Shown here in pieces: positions 1-6,857 of a DNA stretch of 9,201 bases. Every line of letters begins with the position of its first letter. Within the stretch, counting starts at the first letter, position 1. The notes under the pieces are model-generated. The model was not told where the DNA came from, made no database searches, and worked only from the letters and a program-made list of their open reading frames with translations. Made by a program: the position numbers and the translations under genes. This DNA comes from Methylomonas sp. GTDB taxonomy: Bacteria; Pseudomonadota; Gammaproteobacteria; Methylococcales; Methylomonadaceae. The DNA is taken from positions 1 to 9,201 of the forward strand of contig JALSLS010000299.1 in NCBI GenBank assembly GCA_026988195.1, given 5' to 3'.

Positions 1-37
1 CACTGAGAGCCTCACTGCCATTAAGGTAAGAAAATAA

Positions 38-107
38 GTAGGATGTGCTGACGATAGGAAGCGCATCAATTGCAAGCGATGCGCTTCCTATCGTCAGCAC
101 ATCCTAC
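38..107. repeat. Inverted pair of REP-like elements (BIME-like)
   Basis: Two 30-base arms, 38-67 and 78-107, are perfect reverse complements separated by a 10-base spacer (68-77). Each arm reads outside-in as GTAG followed by a second, nested hairpin: GATGTGCT (42-49) pairs with AGCGCATC (60-67), with one G-T wobble at 46/63. A GTAG head followed by an imperfect palindrome is the layout known for REP elements mobilised by RAYT (REP-associated tyrosine) transposases, and opposed pairs form BIMEs. Flanks show partial symmetry too (AGGTAA 24-29 with TTACCT 125-130). The element sits between the clpX terminator and whatever gene follows. The inverted repeat is certain; the REP family assignment is inference, because only one copy pair is visible here. 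Confidence 0.75.
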
Positions 108-200
108 ATCAACTTACTTAACTTTTACCTCTAAACAGAGTGCCTTGTAGCTAAATTATAATGCTTGGGAAGGATCATTCTTAATAATATTCCTAAGCAA

Positions 201-238
201 AAAAAAGAGGAGGCTTGTCATCAAGCCTCCTCTTTTTT
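201..238 (-). terminator. Rho-independent terminator after clpX (bidirectional)
   Basis: Perfect 17-base arms (201-217 and 222-238) flank a 4-base loop. The core stem is GAGGAGGCTTG/CAAGCCTCCTC, with an A-tract on one side and a T-tract on the other, so it can act on either strand. It begins 20 bases past the clpX stop codon and should end the tig-clpP-clpX transcript. It separates this cluster from the REP-like repeat and any gene further left. Confidence 0.93.
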
Positions 239-258
239 AATAAATTATTACCTAGCTT

Positions 259-1524
259 TTATGCTTTTTTCTGCTTAGTCTCTTCATAAACAAGAATAGG
301 TTCTGAATCTCCTAAAATTGCACTTTCATCAACCACAACATTACTTATGTTTTCTGCAGATGGAATTTCGTACATGGTATCCAAAAGAACATTTTCAACA
401 ATCGTTCTCAACCCTCTTGCCCCTGTTTTTCTTTCCATAGATTTACGAGCAATGGCTAATAAAGAATCATCTCTAAATTCAAGATCCACTCCTTCCATTT
501 CAAACAAATGCTGATACTGCTTGATCAATGCATTTTTTGGCTTAGTTAAAATTTCAACTAAGGCCTCTTCATCCAACTCTTCCAATGTAGCAACAACCGG
601 CAGTCGCCCCACAAACTCAGGTATCAAACCATATTTAACCAAATCCTCTGCTTCAATCTCAGCAAAGAGCTCTCCAACATTCTTAGACTGATCTTTTGTC
701 TTCAAATCAGCAGAAAAACCAATACCACCCTTCTCAGTACGATCCTGTATAACCTTATCCAGCCCAGCAAATGCACCACCTACTATAAATAAAATATTGG
801 CTGTATTTACTTGTAAAAATTCTTGCTGAGGGTGCTTTCTCCCACCCTGAGGAGGGATTGATGCAACCGTCCCCTCAATTAGCTTTAACAAGGCTTGCTG
901 AACACCTTCACCTGACACATCTCTAGTAATTGATGGGTTTTCAGATTTTCGGGTAATCTTGTCAATCTCATCAATATAAACAATCCCTGTTTCCGCTTTT
1001 TCAACATCATAATCACATTTTTGCAGGATTTTTTGAATGATATTTTCAACATCCTCTCCAACATAACCTGCTTCTGTTAACGTTGTCGCATCAGCAATAG
1101 TAAAAGGAACATCTAATAAACGTGCCAACGTTTCTGCAAGCAATGTTTTACCTGACCCTGTAGGTCCAATCAGTAAAATATTAGATTTTGCTAATTCAAT
1201 GTTGTTTTTCTTATTATTACTTTTTAAACGCTTATAGTGATTATAAACAGCCACTGACAATATTTTTTTTGCACTTTCTTGGCCGATGACATAACTATCA
1301 AGTTCAGTTTTAATGTCCTTTGGCTTAGGTAGCTTTCCATCACCTGGCTCAACATCACCTTCTAATTCTTCCTTAATAATATCATTGCACAGCTCAACAC
1401 ATTCATCACAAACGTAAACTGATGGCCCAGCAATTAGCTTTCTTACTTCATCCTGACTTTTTCCACAAAATGAACAATACAGTAATTTTTCATCATCTTT
1501 ACTGCCTTTTTTGTCTTTACTCAT
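259..1524 (-). CDS. clpX: ClpX, ATP-dependent unfoldase subunit of the ClpXP protease
   Basis: Cytoplasmic AAA+ hexamer that recognises tagged substrates (for example ssrA-tagged or adaptor-delivered proteins), unfolds them and threads them into ClpP. The protein is 421 aa, the usual length. An N-terminal C4 zinc-binding domain has C17, C20, C39 and C42. Walker A is GPTGSGKT (120-127), the pore loop GYVG is at 153-156, Walker B DEID at 185-188, the RKH pore loop at 229-231, and the IGF loop that docks on ClpP at 268-270. The sensor-2 motif TGARGLR lies near the C-terminus, so every functional element is present. I chose the ATG at 1524: GAGG stands 8 bases upstream. A TTG two codons earlier would leave only 2 bases after the Shine-Dalgarno. 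It lies 69 bases downstream of clpP and is probably co-transcribed with it. Confidence 0.98.
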   Translation of the reverse strand: MSKDKKGSKDDEKLLYCSFCGKSQDEVRKLIAGPSVYVCDECVELCNDIIKEELEGDVEPGDGKLPKPKDIKTELDSYVIGQESAKKILSVAVYNHYKRLKSNNKKNNIELAKSNILLIGPTGSGKTLLAETLARLLDVPFTIADATTLTEAGYVGEDVENIIQKILQKCDYDVEKAETGIVYIDEIDKITRKSENPSITRDVSGEGVQQALLKLIEGTVASIPPQGGRKHPQQEFLQVNTANILFIVGGAFAGLDKVIQDRTEKGGIGFSADLKTKDQSKNVGELFAEIEAEDLVKYGLIPEFVGRLPVVATLEELDEEALVEILTKPKNALIKQYQHLFEMEGVDLEFRDDSLLAIARKSMERKTGARGLRTIVENVLLDTMYEIPSAENISNVVVDESAILGDSEPILVYEETKQKKA

Positions 1525-1593
1525 AAACAAAGCCTCTAACTAACATAGAACCAAAATTCAAACGATACCCTAAAAACCAACTAACATGCAAGG

Positions 1594-2244
1594 TTACTTA
1601 CTCTCTTCTGGCAATCTATTGGATAACACCTTATCTATCAAACCATACTCTACAGCATCCTGTGCGCTCAAAAAGTTATCCCTATCAGTGTCTTTCTGTA
1701 TAGTTTCAACATCCTGGCCTGTATGATGAGATAGTATATTATTTAACTTTTCTCTGATTAGCAAAATTTCTCGTGCATGAATATCTATATCTGATGCTTG
1801 CCCTTGAAAGCCACCTAAAGGCTGATGGATCATAACGCGAGAATGAGGCAAACAAAAACGCTTACCTTTTGCTCCTGCCGTTAACAATAAAGACCCCATG
1901 CTTGCAGCCTGACCAATACACATAGTGCTAACATCAGATTTAATAAACTGCATCGTGTCGTATATTGCCATCCCTGCAGTCACCGAACCTCCTGGCGAGT
2001 TAATATACAAATGTATATCTTTATCAGGATTTTCTGATTCCAGAAATAATAATTGAGCAACAACAAGGTTAGCCATGTAATCTTCTACTTGCCCCACCAA
2101 GAAAATAACCCGCTCTTTTAATAAGCGTGAATATATATCATATGAACGCTCACCTCTAGCAGTCTGCTCAATCACCATAGGCACTAAGCCCCCCGCAGCT
2201 TGCGGAGAAAAAGTTGATAAGTTCAAGTCATTGTACTGATTCAT
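1594..2244 (-). CDS. clpP: ClpP, serine protease subunit of ClpXP/ClpAP
   Basis: Self-compartmentalised tetradecameric peptidase that degrades proteins fed to it by ClpX (encoded next) or ClpA. The protein is 216 aa, close to E. coli ClpP (207 aa), which carries a short N-terminal propeptide. The catalytic triad is visible: S115 in GQAASMGS, H140 in MIHQPLGG, and D189 in DTDRDNF, each offset by 4 from the E. coli precursor numbering. The glycine-rich oxyanion strand SPGGSVTAG is at 83-91. The mature N-terminus probably begins near LVPMVIEQ (20-27) after autoprocessing, which is inference from the family. The reading frame stays open upstream into tig, but the ATG at 2244 has AAGG six bases before it and starts where family homology starts. 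The gap to the tig stop is 28 bases, which suggests one transcript with tig. Confidence 0.98.
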   Translation of the reverse strand: MNQYNDLNLSTFSPQAAGGLVPMVIEQTARGERSYDIYSRLLKERVIFLVGQVEDYMANLVVAQLLFLESENPDKDIHLYINSPGGSVTAGMAIYDTMQFIKSDVSTMCIGQAASMGSLLLTAGAKGKRFCLPHSRVMIHQPLGGFQGQASDIDIHAREILLIREKLNNILSHHTGQDVETIQKDTDRDNFLSAQDAVEYGLIDKVLSNRLPEESK

Positions 2245-2272
2245 ATTTAACCTTGTATCTAGATCGTTATTA

Positions 2273-3577
2273 TTACTGTTGTTGCTGTTTTTCCATAACA
2301 TCTTCAAATCTAACCGTTTCATCAGTAACTTTAGCTTGACTAACAACCCATTCAACGGTTTGATCTTCTAAAACCATTTGCTTAACTTCATTTAAACGAG
2401 CTTCATCGGCATAATACCATTCCAAAACATCTTCTGGTCTTTCATAACTGCTTGCCATGTCTTCAATTGTTGACTTAACTTTGGCATCATCAACTTTTAT
2501 AGCGTTTTTCTTAATGATTTCACCCAAAATAAGACCTAAAGCAACTCTACGCTTAGCTTGCCCTTCAAACAAATCTTTTGGCAAATCAAGATCTTCAACA
2601 CTCATCCCTTGCTGCTTAGCATTAGCTTCATAGGGTTTCATTACATTTTTTACTTCTTCATCAATCAACACATTTGGAATAGTGATCTGTATTTTGTCAT
2701 ACAACTCATCCATCACTGCATTTTTCAACTTACCTTTTAAACCTAACGCCAACTCTCTTTCCATATTGGCTTTCACATCAGCATTAAATGAATCAATAGA
2801 TCCATCCTCTACCCCATAGGCTTTAATAAACTCTTCATCAATTTCAGGAAGAGAAGCAGCCTCAACTTTAAACAGCTCAACATTGAATGTTGTCGGCTTA
2901 CCTGCCAACTTCTCATTTCCATATCCTTCTGGAAAAGTCACTTCAAACGTTTTATTAGCGCCGGCTTCTAAACCTATTAATTCATCTTCAAAACCAGGGA
3001 TCATTTTGCCTTCCCCAATTTCCACAGCATAATTTTCTACTTTTCCATCTGTAAAGTTTTCGCCTTCACACTCACCTGAAAAACTAACAGTTACTCGATC
3101 ACCTTTTTCTGATGCGCGCGAGACATCTGCCCAGATTTTCTTTTGCTCTCTTAGTTTTGCAACCATTGCATCTTGATCAACTTGTTCAACAGTAGCAACA
3201 GGTTTTTTAATATCTAAAGTAGAGATTCCATCTAACGAAATTTCAGGATAAACTTCAAACTCAGCCGTATATTCAAACCCTTCTTTATCATTATTCGAAT
3301 TAATATGCGGATAACCAGCTGGGTTTATTCCTTCTTTCTGTAATGCTTCGACGTAGGTAGACTGGATTAAATCACCTACAATCTCGCCTCTTACACGTTC
3401 CCCATACATTTTTTTAACAACACGGGCAGGAACTTTTCCAGGGCGAAAACCATCGACTTTAACTTCACGTGCTAACGACTTAAAGCGAACATCCATTTTT
3501 TCCTGAATCATTTCTTCAGGAAGACTAACAGTCATCTTACGACTTAATTCCGATGTCTTTTCGACAGAAACTTGCAT
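2273..3577 (-). CDS. tig: Trigger factor, ribosome-associated chaperone and prolyl isomerase
   Basis: Binds the large ribosomal subunit at the exit tunnel (protein L23) and shelters nascent chains in the cytoplasm. At 434 aa it matches E. coli trigger factor (432 aa). The N-terminal ribosome-binding domain carries the signature GFRPGKVP at 43-50. An FKBP-type PPIase domain spans about 157-240 and includes IPGFEDELIG (193-202). The remainder is the helical C-terminal chaperone domain. The protein ends in a short glutamine run (MEKQQQQ), which is not an obvious functional motif. The ATG at 3577 has GAGG seven bases upstream. It is the first gene of the tig-clpP-clpX cluster, linking co-translational folding with degradation, and has a candidate promoter at 3601-3628. 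Confidence 0.98.
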   Translation of the reverse strand: MQVSVEKTSELSRKMTVSLPEEMIQEKMDVRFKSLAREVKVDGFRPGKVPARVVKKMYGERVRGEIVGDLIQSTYVEALQKEGINPAGYPHINSNNDKEGFEYTAEFEVYPEISLDGISTLDIKKPVATVEQVDQDAMVAKLREQKKIWADVSRASEKGDRVTVSFSGECEGENFTDGKVENYAVEIGEGKMIPGFEDELIGLEAGANKTFEVTFPEGYGNEKLAGKPTTFNVELFKVEAASLPEIDEEFIKAYGVEDGSIDSFNADVKANMERELALGLKGKLKNAVMDELYDKIQITIPNVLIDEEVKNVMKPYEANAKQQGMSVEDLDLPKDLFEGQAKRRVALGLILGEIIKKNAIKVDDAKVKSTIEDMASSYERPEDVLEWYYADEARLNEVKQMVLEDQTVEWVVSQAKVTDETVRFEDVMEKQQQQ

Positions 3578-3600
3578 TACTTTACCTCAAACAATGTGTG

Positions 3601-3628
3601 ATTTTAATATATACCGACATGACGGCAA
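3601..3628 (-). promoter_or_regulatory. Candidate sigma-70 promoter for tig-clpP-clpX
   Basis: On the minus strand TTGCCG (3628-3623) and TAAAAT (3606-3601) are 16 bases apart. Transcription would start near 3594, giving a leader of under 20 bases before the tig ATG that still contains its GAGG Shine-Dalgarno. It is the best match in the interval between tRNA-Leu and tig. A second, weaker candidate (TTGATT with TTAATT, 17-base spacing) lies further upstream. I saw no clear sigma-32 heat-shock promoter here. Confidence 0.42.
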
Positions 3629-3725
3629 TTCTTAACTTATATTAGCCCAACTTTCATCTAATACCAATTTAATTAAATATAGATAAATTGATAAATCAAA
3701 TGCACTTGAACCTGCTGAGAAGCAA

Positions 3726-3739
3726 ACGATGAACATCGT
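3726..3739. repeat. Short inverted repeat between tRNA-Leu and tig
   Basis: ACGATG (3726-3731) and CATCGT (3734-3739) are perfect inverted repeats with a 2-base centre, inside a broader imperfect dyad. It begins 20 bases past the tRNA 3' end. Read as RNA it could form a 6-bp hairpin including one wobble pair (loop GTTC), but the following bases are not a convincing U-tract. It may be a weak tRNA terminator, a protein-binding dyad or chance. Only the symmetry is certain. Confidence 0.35.
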
Positions 3740-3758
3740 CAACTATATTTTACCAATG

Positions 3759-3843
3759 TGGTGCGAGCGGAGAGACTTGAACTCTCACATCATAAGATAC
3801 TGGTACCTAAAACCAGCGCGTCTACCAATTCCGCCACGCTCGC
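3759..3843 (-). tRNA. tRNA-Leu (anticodon UAG)
   Basis: An 85-nt class II tRNA including an encoded 3' CCA. The acceptor stem GCGAGCG pairs with CGCTCGC. The anticodon stem CTGGT/ACCAG encloses the loop TTTAGGT with anticodon TAG at 3809-3807. A 13-nt variable arm with a 3-bp stem (ATC/GAT) is typical of tRNA-Leu. The T arm is GAGAG-TTCAAGT-CTCTC. The identity follows from the anticodon (reads CUN leucine codons, mainly CUA/CUG), the long variable arm and close similarity to E. coli tRNA-Leu(UAG). A tRNA-Leu directly upstream of tig is also known from Pseudomonas genomes. Confidence 0.97.
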
Positions 3844-3859
3844 TTACATCGATTTGGTT

Positions 3860-3887
3860 ATTATAACCATTCAAAGAAAATTTACAA
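3860..3887 (-). promoter_or_regulatory. Candidate sigma-70 promoter for tRNA-Leu
   Basis: On the minus strand TTGTAA (3887-3882) and a perfect TATAAT (3865-3860) are separated by 16 bases. Transcription would start about 9 bases before the mature tRNA 5' end at 3843, a plausible short leader for RNase P removal. The -10 box lies inside a small palindrome (GGTTATAATAACC). No terminator is visible between the HIT gene and this site, so read-through from recR-hinT could also contribute. Confidence 0.62.
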
Positions 3888-3934
3888 CCCTTTTATAGCA
3901 AAATAATGATAAACACTCTACATAACACCACAAA

Positions 3935-4273
3935 CTAACCTGGTGGCCAATTCATTTGTCGCCCGCCCAATAAGTGCATATGCAAATGAAACACCTCTTG
4001 CCCACCGTTTTTATTACAATTAAAAACTGTTCTATAGCCTTCCTCGGCCAAGCCTTCTTGCTTAGCCAGCTGAATTGCAGTCTTTAATAAGTGCCCAGCC
4101 AAACCAGCATCATTCAGATCATTTAAAGTTTCTATGTGTTGCTTTGGAATAATCAAGATATGAACTGGAGCCTTCGGACTTATATCCCTAAAAGCGAAAA
4201 CATAATCATCCTGATAAACCATGTCGGGTTTAATTTCGCCTTCGACCATTTTACAAAACAAACAATCACTCAC
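3935..4273 (-). CDS. hinT: HIT-family purine nucleoside phosphoramidase (HinT type)
   Basis: Small cytoplasmic histidine-triad hydrolase; HinT proteins are dimers that cleave AMP-linked phosphoramidates and acyl-adenylates. The HIT motif H-L-H-M-H-L-L is at 96-102, with H98 the expected nucleophile. FRDISPKAPVHILIIPK (28-44) is a typical HinT nucleotide-binding segment. Cysteines C4 and C7, with H46 and H96, could form the structural zinc site found in many HIT proteins. The 112-aa length fits (E. coli HinT 119 aa). I start it at the GTG at 4273: AGGAGG lies 5 bases upstream, whereas the GTG just before it would leave 2 bases and the GTG at 4291 would put the Shine-Dalgarno inside the gene. 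It follows recR by 24 bases, so it is probably the last gene of the dnaX operon; a link to RecR function is not implied. Confidence 0.93.
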   Translation of the reverse strand: MSDCLFCKMVEGEIKPDMVYQDDYVFAFRDISPKAPVHILIIPKQHIETLNDLNDAGLAGHLLKTAIQLAKQEGLAEEGYRTVFNCNKNGGQEVFHLHMHLLGGRQMNWPPG

Positions 4274-4297
4274 CACGCCCTCCTCATACACCTTAAT

Positions 4298-4897
4298 TTA
4301 AATCATTTCCCTTCGACCAGAAAAAGCATGAGACAAAGTCCCGCTATCTATGAACTCTAACTCCCCACCCATGGGAATACCATGAGCAATCCTGCTTGCT
4401 TGTATCTTATACTTTTTAGCAACCTCAGCAATAAAACAAGCGGTCGCTTCACCTTCCACTGTAGAATTGGTTGCTAAAATTATTTCCTTTACTTCACCTT
4501 GCACAAACCGCTGCTGCAATTGGCTCAAGCCAATTTCATCCGGCCCAACACCATCCAACGGCGACAACCGCCCATGCAAAACAAAATACAAACCCTTAAA
4601 AACTGTTGCCTGGTCGACAATCCAAACATCTGCAGGGCTTTCAACGACACATATGACGGACCTATCTCTTGAGGACTGAGCACAAATACCACACACTTCA
4701 GTATCTGTCAGGGTTCTACACATCTGACAATAGCCAAGCTTATCTATTGCATTCAGTAAAGTATCAGCTAACTGCTTAGCTCCACCTCGGTCACGCTGCA
4801 ATAAATGAAATGCCATTCGCTGAGCAGACTTAGACCCTACCCCAGGCAAGCAGCATAAATTTTGAATTAATTGCCCCAACAACCCCTTATCTTGCAT
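4298..4897 (-). CDS. recR: RecR, recombination mediator of the RecFOR pathway
   Basis: With RecO (and RecF) it helps load RecA onto SSB-coated single-stranded DNA at gaps and stalled forks. The 199-aa length is typical. An N-terminal helix-hairpin-helix lies around LPGVGSKSAQRMAFHLL (17-33). The C4 zinc finger has C57, C60, C69 and C72, the same positions as in E. coli RecR. A Toprim domain follows (about 80-174), including VVESPADV with acidic E86 and the LHGRLSPLDGVGP segment, and then the short C-terminal region. Its ATG overlaps the ybaB stop by one base (TAATG at 4899-4895), so translation is probably coupled to ybaB, an arrangement common among dnaX-ybaB-recR operons. Confidence 0.97.
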   Translation of the reverse strand: MQDKGLLGQLIQNLCCLPGVGSKSAQRMAFHLLQRDRGGAKQLADTLLNAIDKLGYCQMCRTLTDTEVCGICAQSSRDRSVICVVESPADVWIVDQATVFKGLYFVLHGRLSPLDGVGPDEIGLSQLQQRFVQGEVKEIILATNSTVEGEATACFIAEVAKKYKIQASRIAHGIPMGGELEFIDSGTLSHAFSGRREMI

Positions 4898-5220
4898 TAG
4901 AAAGGCATTTGAAAACCTGGAGGCAACGGTAATCCTGAAGTTACTTCAGCCATCTTTTCTTTTTTCATCTTAGACACTTTATGCACCGCATCATTAAAGG
5001 CAGCTGCAACCAAATCCTCTAACATATCTTTATCGTCTCCCAGCAATGAATCATCAATCGAGACTTTTCTAACTTCGCGCTTTCCTGTCATAATGATTGA
5101 CACTAACCCACCGCCCGACTCACCCTGAGTCTGCATGGCTGCCAATTCATCTTGCGCCTTCTTCATATCTTCCTGCATTTTTTGAGCTTGCTGCATGATA
5201 TTACCCAGACCGTTCTTCAT
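4897..5220 (-). CDS. ybaB: YbaB/EbfC family nucleoid-associated DNA-binding protein
   Basis: Small dimeric protein; family members bind DNA and associate with the nucleoid, and their exact role remains unsettled. The 107 aa align throughout with E. coli YbaB: GLGNIMQQAQKMQ near the N-terminus, GESGGGLV in the middle, MLEDLVAAAFNDA, and the C-terminal LPPGFQMPF. The first third is a predicted amphipathic, charged helix. The frame is open further upstream, but the ATG at 5220 is preferred: GAGG lies 5 bases upstream and homology begins there. This leaves a 13-base gap after dnaX and avoids an overlap. It sits between dnaX and recR with a 1-base overlap to recR. Confidence 0.95.
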   Translation of the reverse strand: MKNGLGNIMQQAQKMQEDMKKAQDELAAMQTQGESGGGLVSIIMTGKREVRKVSIDDSLLGDDKDMLEDLVAAAFNDAVHKVSKMKKEKMAEVTSGLPLPPGFQMPF

Positions 5221-5233
5221 ATATTCCTCGTAT

Positions 5234-6829
5234 TTATTTTTTATTTTCTGACAATGACTCAATTGTACCCGGCATCACCCTAGCACCAAAACTATCTTTC
5301 AATGCTTGCACACCCTCATCAGCATTAATAGAATCCACTGCTGATTGCTGTTTGTTTTCTCGTTTTTGCACTATCTGCTGAGCTGGCGTAGCACTAGCTG
5401 TTTCTTCCGCCTTAATATGCAATTTAATGGCACTACCTCTGTGTTGCTGCAATGCCTGTTGCAATTTATCTTGAGCTCTCGAGCTAACCAACTGGCTATG
5501 CCCTGGCGTCAACACTAAATAACAAGCGCTATCATCAATACTTTCCATCACACAATTATTTGCAAGTTCTCGTGTCATCCCCCCAACCTTCATGGCGACA
5601 ACCATCTCAGCCCACTCACTTCCACTTGAGTAAGCTGTTTTTTTCACCTGATAATCAGCTGTTACTACAGGCTCTACGGCCTTTTCAACCGCTAAAACCT
5701 TTGCCGTATTTTCTATGGCAGGCAACAAGCTACTCTTTTTTCCTAGCCCTTCTGGCTTAAACGTTAGCATTCTAAGCATAACCATTTCAAACCCACCCCG
5801 CGGGTCTGGCGCCAATTCCAAATCTCGCTGGCCGACCAGCCCAATTTGATAGAACAGCTGTACATCTTCAGCCAATAATCTTTTGGCCAACTGGTTAACG
5901 ACACCAGAATCAATCTGTTTATCATTAAAACTAGGCACAGCTTGCTGTAAGGCAGTCCGATGCAATACCCTTAGAATTTGCTGTAAAATTTCAGAGAAAT
6001 CGGGGGTTAAATCTGCGATAACAGAAATTTTCTGCAATAGCTCAGCCGCATCATTATTTGCCAATGCAACTAAAATTTCATCTACGGGTTGTTGAGCCAC
6101 TGTACCCAGCATATCAGCCACTATATCCAGCCCAACCTCACCATTACCAAAAGCAATTGCCTGGTCCAATAAACTTAAACCATCACGCAAACTACCGTCA
6201 GCAGCTCTCGCCAATAATTTTAATGCACCTTCTTCATATTTAAGTCCTTCCTGGCCTAAAATATAAGCCATTTGCATATCAATCTGCTCTGGTAGTAGCC
6301 GCTTTAAATTGAACTGCAAACATCGAGACAAAACAGTTACAGGGATTTTTTGGGGGTCTGTGGTTGCTAATAAAAATTTAACATGCGGCGGGGGCTCCTC
6401 TAATGTTTTAAGCAAAGCATTAAAACTATGCCCTGAAAGCATATGTACTTCATCAATCAAATAGACTTTGTACTTACCTTGATTAGGAGCATATTGCGCG
6501 TTATCTAGTAGGTCACGGGTATCTTCAACTTTAGTTCTTGATGCTGCATCAACCTCAATCAAATCAAGAAATCGACCTTCATCAAAAGCCTGACAAATAT
6601 CACATACACCACAAGGGTTGGACTCTACAAGGTTTTCACAGTTTATTGCTTTTGCAAAAATTCTTGCGACAGTTGTCTTCCCGACTCCTCGAGTTCCAGT
6701 AAATAAATAGGCATGATGAAGTCTATCATGTAGCAACGCATTATTAAGCGATTGGCTGACATGCTCTTGACCAACGAGTTGAGTAAAATTTTGAGGGCGC
6801 CATTTTCTGGCTAAAACCTGATAAGCCAT
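5234..6829 (-). CDS. dnaX: DnaX, tau (and probably gamma) subunit of the DNA polymerase III clamp loader
   Basis: AAA+ ATPase that loads the beta sliding clamp and, as tau, ties together the polymerases and helicase at the fork. Walker A is GTRGVGKT (45-52), the zinc-binding cysteines are C64, C73, C76 and C79, Walker B is DEVH (126-129), and the SRC motif with the arginine finger is at 168-170. The alpha-binding domain V runs from about W406 to the end and contains GSAIKLHI and FGARVMPGTIE. The full product is 531 aa, shorter than E. coli tau (643 aa); most of the deficit lies in the linker and domain IV, only about 40 residues between K365 and W406. A slippery A-AAA-AAG at codons 363-365 predicts a gamma form of 366 aa. 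I chose ATG 6829, where homology (MAYQVLARKWRP) starts; the in-frame extension upstream lies in the SRP RNA gene. The Shine-Dalgarno is weak. Confidence 0.96.
   Translation of the reverse strand: MAYQVLARKWRPQNFTQLVGQEHVSQSLNNALLHDRLHHAYLFTGTRGVGKTTVARIFAKAINCENLVESNPCGVCDICQAFDEGRFLDLIEVDAASRTKVEDTRDLLDNAQYAPNQGKYKVYLIDEVHMLSGHSFNALLKTLEEPPPHVKFLLATTDPQKIPVTVLSRCLQFNLKRLLPEQIDMQMAYILGQEGLKYEEGALKLLARAADGSLRDGLSLLDQAIAFGNGEVGLDIVADMLGTVAQQPVDEILVALANNDAAELLQKISVIADLTPDFSEILQQILRVLHRTALQQAVPSFNDKQIDSGVVNQLAKRLLAEDVQLFYQIGLVGQRDLELAPDPRGGFEMVMLRMLTFKPEGLGKKSSLLPAIENTAKVLAVEKAVEPVVTADYQVKKTAYSSGSEWAEMVVAMKVGGMTRELANNCVMESIDDSACYLVLTPGHSQLVSSRAQDKLQQALQQHRGSAIKLHIKAEETASATPAQQIVQKRENKQQSAVDSINADEGVQALKDSFGARVMPGTIESLSENKK
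5701..5741 (-). other. Programmed -1 ribosomal frameshift signal in dnaX
   Basis: The heptamer A-AAA-AAG (5741-5735) is in the phase X-XXY-YYZ, identical to the E. coli dnaX slippery site. After a -1 slip the next codons are GAG and then TAG (5732-5730), so the product ends Lys-Lys-Glu, as E. coli gamma does. Upstream, AAGGG and AGG resemble the Shine-Dalgarno-like stimulator, though nearer the slip site than in E. coli. Downstream, after 9 bases, TTGCC (5725-5721) can pair with GGCAA (5705-5701), a weak 5-bp stem with a 15-base loop. Slip site and stop are directly seen; use in vivo is inferred from E. coli. Confidence 0.75.
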
Positions 6830-6843
6830 TAGAGACTCTGAGG

Positions 6844-6857
6844 AAAAAAAATTGGGC
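6844..6857 (-). terminator. Possible leaky terminator after ffs
   Basis: The closing helix of the SRP RNA ends at 6858. Six bases later on the minus strand comes a run of eight T (6851-6844), 14 bases before the dnaX ATG. A U-tract behind a stable helix can end transcription, but the 6-base gap is longer than ideal. Partial termination with read-through into dnaX is my inference, since no separate dnaX promoter is visible in the 28-base gap. Confidence 0.35.

Noticed and set aside
38..107. CRISPR repeat or simple terminator as the explanation of the 30-base inverted repeat
   Set aside because: There are only two copies in inverted orientation with no spacer series, no T-run follows either arm, and a proper clpX terminator already exists at 201-238.
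155..183. Minus-strand TATAAT as a promoter for a gene (possibly lon) left of the window
   Set aside because: The -10 box is perfect, but the 17-base-spaced -35 (TAAGAA) is poor, there is no extended -10, and the downstream gene cannot be seen.
2245..2355. N-terminal extension of ClpP overlapping the 3' end of tig
   Set aside because: The frame is open, but family homology starts at MNQYNDLN, and the ATG at 2244 has a well-placed AAGG. The extra residues are the antiphase reading of the tig C-terminus.
4136..4360. Plus-strand open frames inside tig, hinT, recR and dnaX (for example 4136-4360, 2558-2740, 5560-5760)
   Set aside because: They are antisense to strongly conserved genes, lack credible ribosome binding sites and encode unrelated low-complexity peptides.
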